From positions 1 through 64,000 of the forward strand of contig CAADGG010000075.1 of assembly GCA_900696485.1 (NCBI GenBank): DNA of 64,000 bases, given 5' to 3'. Each line of letters starts with the position of its first letter. Position 1 is the first letter of the stretch. Made by a program: the position numbers and the translations under genes. The notes under the pieces were generated by a model. That model was not told the origin of the DNA, searched no databases, and saw only the letters and a list, made by a program, of their open reading frames with translations. The stretch comes from an uncultured Pseudomonadota bacterium. GTDB lineage: Bacteria; Myxococcota_A; UBA9160; PR03. Below, piece by piece: positions 25,801 to 31,598 of this stretch.

Positions 25801-25929
25801 GCCTTCTTCGTCGCGATGGCCGTCACGATCGTGTTCGGCCTGATGATCGCGACGGTCCTCACGATGGTCGTGCTGCCGGTGTTCTACGCGATCCTGTTCC
25901 GGATCGATTCGAGAACGGCAGACCGATGA
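22876..25929 (+). CDS. RND family efflux transporter permease
   Basis: This 1017-aa inner-membrane pump of the AcrB/MexB-like superfamily starts at GTG 22876 (GAGGG upstream). It contains FIERRIVTAALTAVLLLGGI, the Pn motif region YPGASATEVEEEVTDEIE, LGALIIALGMLVDNAIVVVD in TM4 with the proton-relay Asp, and the mirrored MLIKNAIVLIDEIEAQR in TM10. There are two large periplasmic loops. Proton-driven export of hydrophobic drugs or lipids is the family role; the substrate is unknown. The sequence is closer to the HAE1-like/COG0841 type than to heavy-metal CusA pumps, which carry methionine relays not seen here. Confidence 0.93.
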   Translation: MGSVARFFIERRIVTAALTAVLLLGGIQAFRGMSRLEDPEFTIKDALVVTPYPGASATEVEEEVTDEIEQAVQSLGQVKEIVSKSDRGLSTVTVTIRDQYRGAALAQVWDELRRKVNDAQGGLPPGAGPSRVIDDYGDVYGVFIAVSGAEYDYAERKQVVDRLRRELLLVTDVAKIETFGERQEAVYVEPDRDRMSQLGIPPQAIAEALRQKNVVADAGRVRVGPEFVVLEPTGVVRTVADFEDILITSGSERQVFLRDVAEIWRGYVEPPTTLLRYDGAEAIGLGISTTSGGNVVEMGRALERRFQELLSEIPLGIEIDIISLQSRAVTQAVSGFTTSLLQAVAIVVVVLLFFMGLRSGLIIGFVLFVTIAGSFLFLAPWGVALERISLGALIIALGMLVDNAIVVVDGVLVRVQQGEEPKPASMAVVAQSALPLLGATVIAILAFAAIGTSDDSTGEFCRSLFQVVLVSLLLSWVTAITLTPLLCVAFLRAPGPGEAAGAAAERGFLRRYRRFLALCIRRRGLTVLAVGLLFVLALRGFGLVEKSFFPPSTRSQFMVDLWLPEGTHLEETRRAAERAEEILREQEGVTHVTSLVGKGGLRFLLTYTPEKQNSAYAQLLVDIEDAARIDALLEPVERRLLDEIPALSLTYATKFQLGPGSSGKIQAQFSGPDAAVLRRLADDAAAILEADPDAKSIRTDWRQRVKAIHAEIAEEEASKAGVGREDVARVLRQAFEGERVGVFRDGDLLLPIVVRAEQGERDDVASLAALQIWSPTAQRTIPLRQVVARFETTSEDQIVIREDRTRTVTVFADPREGPASVLFARVRPDIEALPLPPGYGLEWAGEYEDSRNAQGPLFAALPVFLVAMILVTIALFDSLRLPLVIWLNVPLALIGVVLGLLLTRQPFGFMALLGFLSLIGMLIKNAIVLIDEIEAQRSAGKAPLPALLDAGVSRLRPVAMAASTTALGMLPLLADAFFVAMAVTIVFGLMIATVLTMVVLPVFYAILFRIDSRTADR

Positions 25930-25934
25930 GGCCA

Positions 25935-26433
25935 CCGGCCGGCGTCGCCGCCCGTCCCGAGCGCCTTGGCAAGGCCCGGCACCTGGTTCAAGAGCTGCGT
26001 CCGCACTCGGACGAACCCCGCCCGCGCCTGGATCCGGATCCGGTCGCGTCGCGCTGGCTCACCCCGGTGCACGATGGACCTCAGCAGCGAGGGATCGACT
26101 CGTCCCAGCCGGGCCAGCCGCTCCGCATCTACGCCGTCGCTCTTCGAGTCGTTCTCGGCGATCCGTCACACCCGCCGCGGGTTCGCGACGATCGTCTCGT
26201 GGCCAAGTCGCGTCACGGCTCGGCTTACCCACGGCGAGTGAGTCCCGACCTCGAGCACCACGCGGCTCGGCGGAAACCGTTGCGAGCCGCACCGACAACG
26301 CCGCTTCCGTCGCCCGCACCCGGAACGCCTCCACGACCTCGCCCGAACCATCCCGCACTCGGCCCTCCGTGAACCGATCCCGGAGGTCGAGCCGGATCGT
26401 CAGGCCGCCGTCCGTCGTGACACGCTCGCCCAT
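25935..26433 (-). pseudogene. IS110-family transposase remnant (N-terminal DEDD domain, frameshifted)
   Basis: Read on the minus strand from ATG 26433, three frame segments join into an IS110-type N-terminus. First is GLTIRLDLRDRFTEGRV...GEVVEAFRVRATEAAL. After a shift comes RVVLEVGTHSPWVSRAVTRL, then GHETIVANPRRV and an immediate stop. After a second shift comes RIAENDSKSDGVDAERLARL...FVRVRTQLLNQVPGLAKALG. The sequence then ends against the RND gene, so the C-terminal Ser-containing transposase domain is missing. The DLxD, E-V-G-T-H-S-x-W-V and K-x-D-x-x-D-A-x-x-L-A blocks are typical of this recombinase family. It is a dead element marking the left edge of an accessory region. Confidence 0.82.
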
Positions 26434-26598
26434 GCCAGCCTCCCGATTGGGACCCGCTTCAGCGGTGAGCCCGCGGTGTTTGCAGACCTTCACGGTGCTG
26501 CGTTCAGAGGACTGGCCTTCTCATCCCGTCTCGTTGGACAGCACTCCGCGGGATCGCAGACTTCTGCGTCTTGCCTCGAGCACTCATCACTGAACACG

Positions 26599-26631
26599 TT
26601 GACCGCGCAGGCGGGAACTGGCTGATAGTAT
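26599..26631 (+). promoter_or_regulatory. Possible promoter of the transglutaminase-like gene
   Basis: TTGACC (26599-26604) is followed at a long 19-nt spacing by GATAGT (26624-26629). An overlapping TAGTAT (26626-26631) lies 6 nt before a GTG that opens an 8-codon mini-ORF (26638-26664) ending 1 nt before ATG 26666. The boxes are weak matches, so this is tentative. Confidence 0.35.
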
Positions 26632-26665
26632 CGGTCCGTGCCCTCAAGCGATGGGGTCTTTTGAG

Positions 26666-27553
26666 ATGTCAGATCTCCTCTCCTACTACGCAGAAGCGAA
26701 CTCGTTTACCCGGATCGACCGTCTTCTCGATGAGATCGAACCTGTCTCGACCGATATTGATGCGGTCGTTCGTCTGGTGCAGGGTCTACTGATCCACGAA
26801 GCGCTGGCGTCCTTCTATGGCGCCGCCTTTCCTGAGAGAAGAGTTGCCGAGAAGCAGCTCCATGGGGCAAACGCCATCCTTGAGCGAGCCAAAAGGCTCA
26901 ATGCGAGTTCGTTGAGAAATGTGCGTCCACCCGAAGAACGCGTTGTCGGCGTTTGCAGACACTTCACCACGTTATTCGTCGGTGTCTTGCGCTCTAAGGG
27001 AATTCCGTCGCGCGTCCGCTGTGGATTCGCCACATACTTCGAGCGTGGCAAGCATGTCGATCATTGGGTAGGTGAGTATTGGCACACTCGGGATAGACGA
27101 TGGGTGTTGGTGGATGCCCAATTGGACGACTTCCAGCGGAAGCTCTTCGGTGTCCAAATTGATTCACTCGATGTGCCGCGAGATAGATTTCTCGTAGCGG
27201 GCGATGCTTGGAAAGCTTGTAGAAATGGGGCTGACCCCCAGACCTTCGGTGTCGGTGGAACCGAGATGTGGGGTCTAGTAGAGGTCTTCGGGAATGTCTT
27301 CCAAGACATCGCGGCCCTTCAGAAGATTGAGCTTCTACCGTGGGAGTGGTACGGCCTGGCGGCCACTGACAAGAGCGCGGCGTATAAGGAAACCGATCTG
27401 GTTGACCAGCTGGCTTCCATTTCCAGCTCGGCGGACCATGGTGCTATAGAAGCGTTGCGGCGACTGGTGGCCATCGATGAGCGGCTGCGCGTACCGCCTG
27501 AAAAGTTGCGCGAGATCGCGGAGACCGACCTTGCTTTCTTCACCGCGAACTAG
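26666..27553 (+). CDS. Transglutaminase-like cysteine protease-fold protein
   Basis: The 295-aa product (ATG 26651, in frame, is an alternative start) carries the transglutaminase-core triad. The Cys lies in ERVVGVCRHFTTLFVGVLRS, followed by KGIPSRVRCGFATYF, then the His in DHWVGEYW and the Asp in WVLVDAQL. The usual activity is peptidase, deamidase or transglutaminase. There is no signal peptide. Base composition is visibly lower in GC than the flanking genes, with many A/T third positions. It lies beside an IS110 remnant, so horizontal acquisition is likely. It converges on the S33 hydrolase gene. No partner gene reveals its target. Confidence 0.8.
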   Translation: MSDLLSYYAEANSFTRIDRLLDEIEPVSTDIDAVVRLVQGLLIHEALASFYGAAFPERRVAEKQLHGANAILERAKRLNASSLRNVRPPEERVVGVCRHFTTLFVGVLRSKGIPSRVRCGFATYFERGKHVDHWVGEYWHTRDRRWVLVDAQLDDFQRKLFGVQIDSLDVPRDRFLVAGDAWKACRNGADPQTFGVGGTEMWGLVEVFGNVFQDIAALQKIELLPWEWYGLAATDKSAAYKETDLVDQLASISSSADHGAIEALRRLVAIDERLRVPPEKLREIAETDLAFFTAN

Positions 27554-27705
27554 ACCCTATGGAGTGACCGGTTCCATTCGCGACGCCCGTGCTCAGTCTA
27601 ATGAGTACGGTCCCGTGAGGGCCTATTTCCGCGGGTTGCCGCCCGGAGGCGGTAGAGCCGCAGACGAAAGAGCCGGCCACTCCATCGGATCTAACGGATC
27701 GGCGT
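27554..27705. other. Convergent intergenic spacer with a GC-rich hairpin
   Basis: The spacer lies between the converging transglutaminase and hydrolase genes. CCGCC-CGGA-GGCGG (27639-27652) forms a 5-bp stem with a 4-nt loop and could be a bidirectional terminator, but there is no T-run on either strand. Nothing else is evident. Confidence 0.35.
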
Positions 27706-28941
27706 TCAGCGACTAGAAACAGCACTGACCGGACCCGACCCTGCCGACACAGTATGCCGCGAGACCGCAGCCAAGGTCAATCGGGCCGAACTGTTGCTGG
27801 TCCGTCTGCAACGCCTTGGGCAGCGGATCGCGGCGTTTCGATGATCTCGACTCCTCGCATCATCGACGCCAATCGCCTCCAACTCGCTCTGGACGCTTGT
27901 ATTGAATCGCTCGGGCTGCTCGAAGGGTACGTTGTGTGCCGAGTCCTCGAACCAGATCACCTTCTTCGATGGCGCGCGAAGTGCCTCGAAATAGGAAGAT
28001 GCCACTTCGGCGCTGACGTGGTGATCATGTCGGCCGAGCATGAAGACCACCGGAACACCGAGCTCCGGGACGGATTTCGTGAGATCGAGGTCGATCAGCT
28101 CATCATTCATCGCCTCGAGAGATACTTGGTTGCCGCGTATCAGCCGAGGGATCTCCCACGGTGTGACGAGGCCGGCAACAACACCGCGGAGCAGAATCCA
28201 CATTCGACTGGGCTCTTCATGGAAGACCGCGCCATACCTCCCGGCGAGGCGCTCCATCGCGAGCACGTTGGCGGCGCTCCCGTGCGGGGGCGCGCCGATG
28301 TCACGCAGTTCGGCGAGTACGTCCTCCTGCTTGCGTCTGGACGCCTCCTCGTAGACGAAGTCATATTGTGCGCGTTGCTGTGCGCGAGTCGAAACCAATG
28401 GCGAGACCGCGACGACCGCGTTCACCTCGTCAGGATGCGAGTGGGCGTACAGCAACCCCAGCGCTCCACCCCAGGAGTGACCGATCAGCGTGACCTTCTG
28501 CGTCCCGAGTTCACGCCGGAGGTGACTCACGACAGCGTCGAGGTCGACTAGATGGCGCGCGACGGTGAGTTGGCTCGGGTCGGCATTCGGATCGAACGAA
28601 CGCCCCGCACCGCGCTGGTCGAGGTATGCGACGACGAAGTGGTCCTCGAGTGCGCCATTGAAGTACCGGAAAAGGGGGCGCTCGGCCGCCCCCGGTCCTC
28701 CATGGAGCCAGACAACGATGGGAGCACTCCGGTCCACACCGCGGGTCAGCAAGAAGAGCTCGGCGCCATCGATGGCGACTCGTTCCGAGGTGGAGATCGA
28801 GCGCTCGTCGGCGCATGCGCGACCTGAGGCATGACAGGCCAGCGCGAAGAGCGCCACCCACACGCAAGTCACCGACGCGTTTCGGACTGAAGTCGTCAAG
28901 GAGGCGGGAGATCCCCTCCGGCGGCTCAACGGCTCGCGCAT
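27706..28941 (-). CDS. Exported alpha/beta hydrolase, S33 proline-iminopeptidase-like
   Basis: From ATG 28941 the product is about 411 aa with a hydrophobic signal segment (VTCVWVALFALACHASG). The S33 core is complete: oxyanion motif VVWLHGGPGAAERPLF, AYLDQRGAGRSF, nucleophile elbow LIGHSWGGALGL, the acid region FMLGRHDHHVSAE and the catalytic His in FEDSAHNVPFEQPERF. Such enzymes are proline iminopeptidases or epoxide/ester hydrolases; export suggests a periplasmic substrate. The fold should end near SELEAIG. The remaining roughly 50 residues (Arg/Ser/Cys rich) look like read-through into non-native sequence, consistent with the disturbed surroundings. GC is somewhat lower than in the core genes. 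Confidence 0.82.
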   Translation of the reverse strand: MREPLSRRRGSPASLTTSVRNASVTCVWVALFALACHASGRACADERSISTSERVAIDGAELFLLTRGVDRSAPIVVWLHGGPGAAERPLFRYFNGALEDHFVVAYLDQRGAGRSFDPNADPSQLTVARHLVDLDAVVSHLRRELGTQKVTLIGHSWGGALGLLYAHSHPDEVNAVVAVSPLVSTRAQQRAQYDFVYEEASRRKQEDVLAELRDIGAPPHGSAANVLAMERLAGRYGAVFHEEPSRMWILLRGVVAGLVTPWEIPRLIRGNQVSLEAMNDELIDLDLTKSVPELGVPVVFMLGRHDHHVSAEVASSYFEALRAPSKKVIWFEDSAHNVPFEQPERFNTSVQSELEAIGVDDARSRDHRNAAIRCPRRCRRTSNSSARLTLAAVSRHTVSAGSGPVSAVSSR

Positions 28942-29079
28942 CGGCTGCCGCCCCCCGTGGAGCAACCGTACACCGCCCGGCGGCCCGACGCGAAGCTGCC
29001 CAAGCCAGCCCGAGACTCGAACGGCCGCCGGCCCGCGGCGGGCGCGGACTCGAAGCCACGGGAGGACAGCTGCATGCGC

Positions 29080-29556
29080 TTATGCCGCTGCCCTCCTCTT
29101 CTTGACCACAACGGAAACCTCGCACCCGAGGACGTGGAGTAGCGAGACCATCTGATTCAGCGACTTCGTGGTGTTCGCCGGATCGAGCAACCGATAGAGC
29201 TGGGGGAGCGAGGTCCCCAGACGACGCGCGACCTCGCGCCGACTGAGGCCGCTTTGCTCGATGCGAGCCCGGGATTGGACCGTGAGTTGGTGGAGGAGCA
29301 GCTCGCTCATGGTGTGGGGGTCCTGGTTGTACTCGAGCACGGCATCGAGATGCACCGAGCCCTCTGCGCCCGACTCGAGCACATAGGTGACCGCTTCCTT
29401 GGCGAGTTCCTTGTCCGGGTACGCTTCGCGGATCCGGTTGGCAGAGGTGGGGCGGGGCGAGAGCTGGAAGAACGGGAGCGGCAGGACCGTCCCATTGGCA
29501 GCCACGATCTCGAGCTGTGCCTTGCGCTGGTTGACGACGACGCGCCGAATCTTCAA
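29080..29556 (-). CDS. HTH protein, antitoxin-like partner of the DUF4160 gene
   Basis: The TTG at 29556 is preceded by AAGGAGG with 6-nt spacing and overlaps the stop of the DUF4160 gene (TTGA), so the two are translationally coupled. The 158-aa product has an N-terminal beta domain (KIRRVVVNQRKAQLEIVAAN...LPLPFFQLSPRPT). A helical stretch follows (DKELAKEAVTYVLESGAEGS), then a C-terminal XRE-like helix-turn-helix (SGLSRREVARRLGTSLPQLY, then RLLD) ending in VLGCEVSVVVKKR. The architecture matches the small two-gene cassettes in which DUF4160 proteins travel with DUF2442- or HTH-type partners. A toxin-antitoxin role is suspected for such pairs but not shown here. Confidence 0.78.
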   Translation of the reverse strand: MKIRRVVVNQRKAQLEIVAANGTVLPLPFFQLSPRPTSANRIREAYPDKELAKEAVTYVLESGAEGSVHLDAVLEYNQDPHTMSELLLHQLTVQSRARIEQSGLSRREVARRLGTSLPQLYRLLDPANTTKSLNQMVSLLHVLGCEVSVVVKKRRAAA

Positions 29557-29747
29557 AGGGCGCCCTCCTTTTGGAGTTGCTTGACAAGCCGGAGGATCCG
29601 AGCATTGGCCTTGCCCTTCATGGGCAGCCAACTGTCGAGATCCCACTTCACGACCAAGTGACCATCCCTGTAGACGTGCACGTGGTGCGGGGAGTGATCT
29701 CCCTTCCGGGCAAGGAACACGAAGCCGCCACGCCGGATCTTCGGCAC
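29553..29747 (-). CDS. DUF4160 domain protein
   Basis: From GTG 29747 the product is 64 aa and shows the DUF4160 signature: KIRRGGFVFLARKGDHSPHH, then VHVYRDGHLVVKWDLDSWLP and MKGKANARILRLVKQL. The H-x-H-V-H-V-Y and K-W-D-L motifs are well conserved in this small family, which is commonly found in TA-like two-gene cassettes. The frame is open to 29828, but the extra N-terminus is poor and the family normally begins just before the first strand. There is no Shine-Dalgarno; a promoter-like TATCAT 6 nt before the GTG suggests a leaderless mRNA. The partner HTH gene overlaps by 4 nt. Confidence 0.78.
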   Translation of the reverse strand: MPKIRRGGFVFLARKGDHSPHHVHVYRDGHLVVKWDLDSWLPMKGKANARILRLVKQLQKEGAL

Positions 29748-29753
29748 GCACTG

Positions 29754-29781
29754 ATGATACCACGACAGGTAACAGAAGCAA
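29754..29781 (-). promoter_or_regulatory. Sigma70-like promoter of the DUF4160/HTH pair, leaderless
   Basis: On the minus strand TTGCTT (29781-29776) and TATCAT (29759-29754) are separated by 16 nt. The -10 box ends only 6 nt before the GTG start at 29747, so transcription would start at or within a base or two of the start codon. Confidence 0.55.
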
Positions 29782-29979
29782 CTCGAACGACAGCCCCCGC
29801 CAACCACCGCGATCCGTGGCTGCGGCATAGTGGACCCGGCGCTCAGCTGCGGCCAACAGTGCTGCCGAAGGTCGCTGAGCTACCCGAGTTGAATGCCAGA
29901 AGGTCGCCAAATCCCAACTGGAACGCGCTGTTGGCCGTCAGCTGCAGCGCCTTGATCCTCATCGAGGCCCCCTCCTGCG

Positions 29980-29999
29980 CCTACTCCACTCGGAGTAGG
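29980..29999. repeat. Perfect 8-bp inverted repeat before the IS remnant
   Basis: CCTACTCC (29980-29987), a 4-nt loop, and GGAGTAGG (29992-29999) lie about 40 bp upstream of the transposase fragment start at 30041. IS110/IS1111 elements can carry subterminal inverted repeats, so this may be an element end; the other end is not visible. The rest of 29782-30040 holds nothing I recognise. Confidence 0.4.
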
Positions 30000-30040
30000 C
30001 CGGACGGATCGGAACCCCCCGTTCGTTCGGGAGAGGAGCC

Positions 30041-30290
30041 ATGCGATTCTGCCCCAAAACCCATCAGCACTACGGCGGGATCGATCTTCACGCCAAGACC
30101 ATGTACCTGTGCCTCCTCGACCGCGAAGGCCGGATCCTGCTCCAGAAGAATCTCTGGAGCCGCCCCGCGGCGTTCCTCGGAGCCGTCGCCCGTTCCGCGA
30201 CGATCTCGTCGTTGCCGTCGAGTGCATCTTCACCTGGTACTGGCTCGCCGATCTGTGCCTTGAACGGACGAGCGAGGGAACCGACGAGTT
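30041..30290 (+). pseudogene. IS110/IS1111-family transposase N-terminal fragment
   Basis: From ATG 30041 the frame reads HQHYGGIDLHAKTMYLCLLD, then REGRILLQKNLWSRPAAFLG, the start of an IS110/IS1111-type DEDD transposase. Near 30195 the family resemblance jumps to the next frame: FRDDLVVAVECIFTWYWLAD, then LC. After that it is lost altogether. The element is thus frameshifted and truncated after about 80 residues. It belongs to a different subgroup from the remnant at 25935-26433, as its N-terminal block differs (GIDLHAKTMY versus RLDLRDRF). It supports repeated insertion and decay in this region. Confidence 0.82.
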
Positions 30291-30310
30291 CCTGGGACAC
30301 GGGGACGTAA

Positions 30311-30549
30311 CGAGCCCCGACACCGGGTCCCGATAGGTATTTGGTGAAGACTCGAAGAAGCCTGGAACCCGAGAATCGAAACGAAGTCAGAGATCACGAA
30401 GGGACGACGCGCTCGGAGCGAACGCGGGCCTTGATCGACAAGCGTCAGGGGACGCCATTGCCTGTTGACAACCGGGGGCCTGATGGGTGTTGGGCAGCGC
30501 GCTCTGGCGGCCGAGAAGATCCTCGTAGCCCGCTTGCTACGATCCGATC
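30311..30549. other. Decayed spacer, no gene seen
   Basis: This stretch between the transposase fragment and the BrnT remnant has lower GC and no reading frame with recognisable family character. It is probably debris of the same island. Confidence 0.4.
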
Positions 30550-30641
30550 GTGTTCTTCGAGTGAGGTCCGCACAAGGCCGAAGCGAACCTCGAGTCGCAT
30601 GGAGTCAGTTTCGAGGAAGCCGCCACAGTCCTTGACGACCG
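30550..30641 (+). pseudogene. BrnT-type toxin remnant
   Basis: From GTG 30550 the frame reads V-F-F-E-stop-G-P-H-K-A-E-A-N-L-E-S-H-G-V-S-F-E-E-A. It continues A-T-V-L-D-D, then diverges. This is the N-terminus of a BrnT ribonuclease toxin (consensus F-E-W-D-x-x-K-x-x-x-N-x-x-K-H-G-V-x-F-E-E-A), with the conserved Trp position converted to TGA and the rest missing. A TACGAT box lies 6 nt before the GTG. No BrnA antitoxin remains; the histidine kinase gene ends 67 bp on. It is a degenerate toxin-antitoxin locus marking the right edge of the island. Confidence 0.65.
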
Positions 30642-30707
30642 GTCGCCGCCGGGTCTCCCTCGCTCTCGTCGTTCGTCGCCCGCGCCGTCGAGGCCGGGAT
30701 CGCCGGG

Positions 30708-31547
30708 TCATGTAGGCGGGGGCGGGATGCCCGCAGGCGCGACAGGGATCCGGATCTGGATCCGGGCGCCGCCGCCCGGGCGGTCGTCGATCGCAATCGA
30801 GCCGTGCGCGGCCTCGACCAGGTCCCGGGCGATCGCGAGGCCGAGGCCCCCCGGCCGCCCGTCGCCGGCGGAGAACCACGGCTCGAAGACCCGTGCGCGC
30901 AGCGCCTCCGGCACGCCGGGGCCACGATCCTCGATCGTGATGTCGAGGACGGATCCGGCTTCACCGGCGCGATCCAGCCAGCGCGCGACGAATCGCACGT
31001 CTCCTCCGGTCGCACTGGCCTCGAGCGCGTTCAGCGCGAGATTGAGCAGCACCTGCCGGAGCGCATCGCCGGACATCGCGGCCGCCGGCAGCTCCGGTTC
31101 GAGGTCGGTCACGACGTGCACGCCGCGTTCCGACGCCTGCTGCGCCACGAGCTGCACGACGGCGAGCAGCGCCGCCGCCGGGTCGCAGCGACGGCCGGTC
31201 TGCGCGGAGGCGTCCGTGGTGTCGCCGCGGGCCTGCTCGAGCAGCGCATCGAGCAGGCGCTCCGTGCGATCCACCTCTTCGCTCACCAGCGCGCGGAACG
31301 GGCCGCAGAACTCCGGATCGTCGCCGCGGGTCGGCAGCAGTTGCAGCAGCGTCTTCACGGCCGTGAGGGCGTTGCGCACCTCGTGGGCCGTCTCGGCGGC
31401 GAGGCGACCGACGCCGGCGAGCCGATCGAGGCGTTGCAGTTCGGTGTCGATCCGCGGGGACGACGGATCGCTCGCGGCGGGTCGTCGCCGCCGGGCGCCG
31501 CGGCGGGCCGGCGCGGACGCCGGCGTTTCCCAGACCTCGCGTTCCAC
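30708..31547 (-). CDS. Cytoplasmic sensor histidine kinase (NtrB-like)
   Basis: The 279-aa product starts at GTG 31547. It has a short Arg-rich N-terminus, then the H-box LAAETAHEVRNALTAVKTLL with the phospho-accepting His, an N-box NLALNALEAS, a DRGPGVPE G1 box, FEPWFSAGDG and GGLGLAIARDLVEAAHGSI. There is no membrane segment or PAS domain, so input must come from partner proteins. It lies 51 bp downstream of the PBP1A gene on the same strand and is probably cotranscribed, hinting at envelope-linked signalling. No regulator is adjacent; the closest candidate is the sigma-54 response regulator at 36042. Confidence 0.9.
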   Translation of the reverse strand: MEREVWETPASAPARRGARRRRPAASDPSSPRIDTELQRLDRLAGVGRLAAETAHEVRNALTAVKTLLQLLPTRGDDPEFCGPFRALVSEEVDRTERLLDALLEQARGDTTDASAQTGRRCDPAAALLAVVQLVAQQASERGVHVVTDLEPELPAAAMSGDALRQVLLNLALNALEASATGGDVRFVARWLDRAGEAGSVLDITIEDRGPGVPEALRARVFEPWFSAGDGRPGGLGLAIARDLVEAAHGSIAIDDRPGGGARIQIRIPVAPAGIPPPPT

Positions 31548-31598
31548 GGCGCTAGCGCTCCGCGCCGGGGCGGCGGCGTCGCAGCCGCCGCGCGGACA

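Noticed and set aside
27706..27860. Possible transposase debris under the hydrolase's C-terminal tail (plus strand)
   Set aside because: A short frame (AAKVNRAELLLVRLQRLGQR) looks helical, but I could not tie it to any family.
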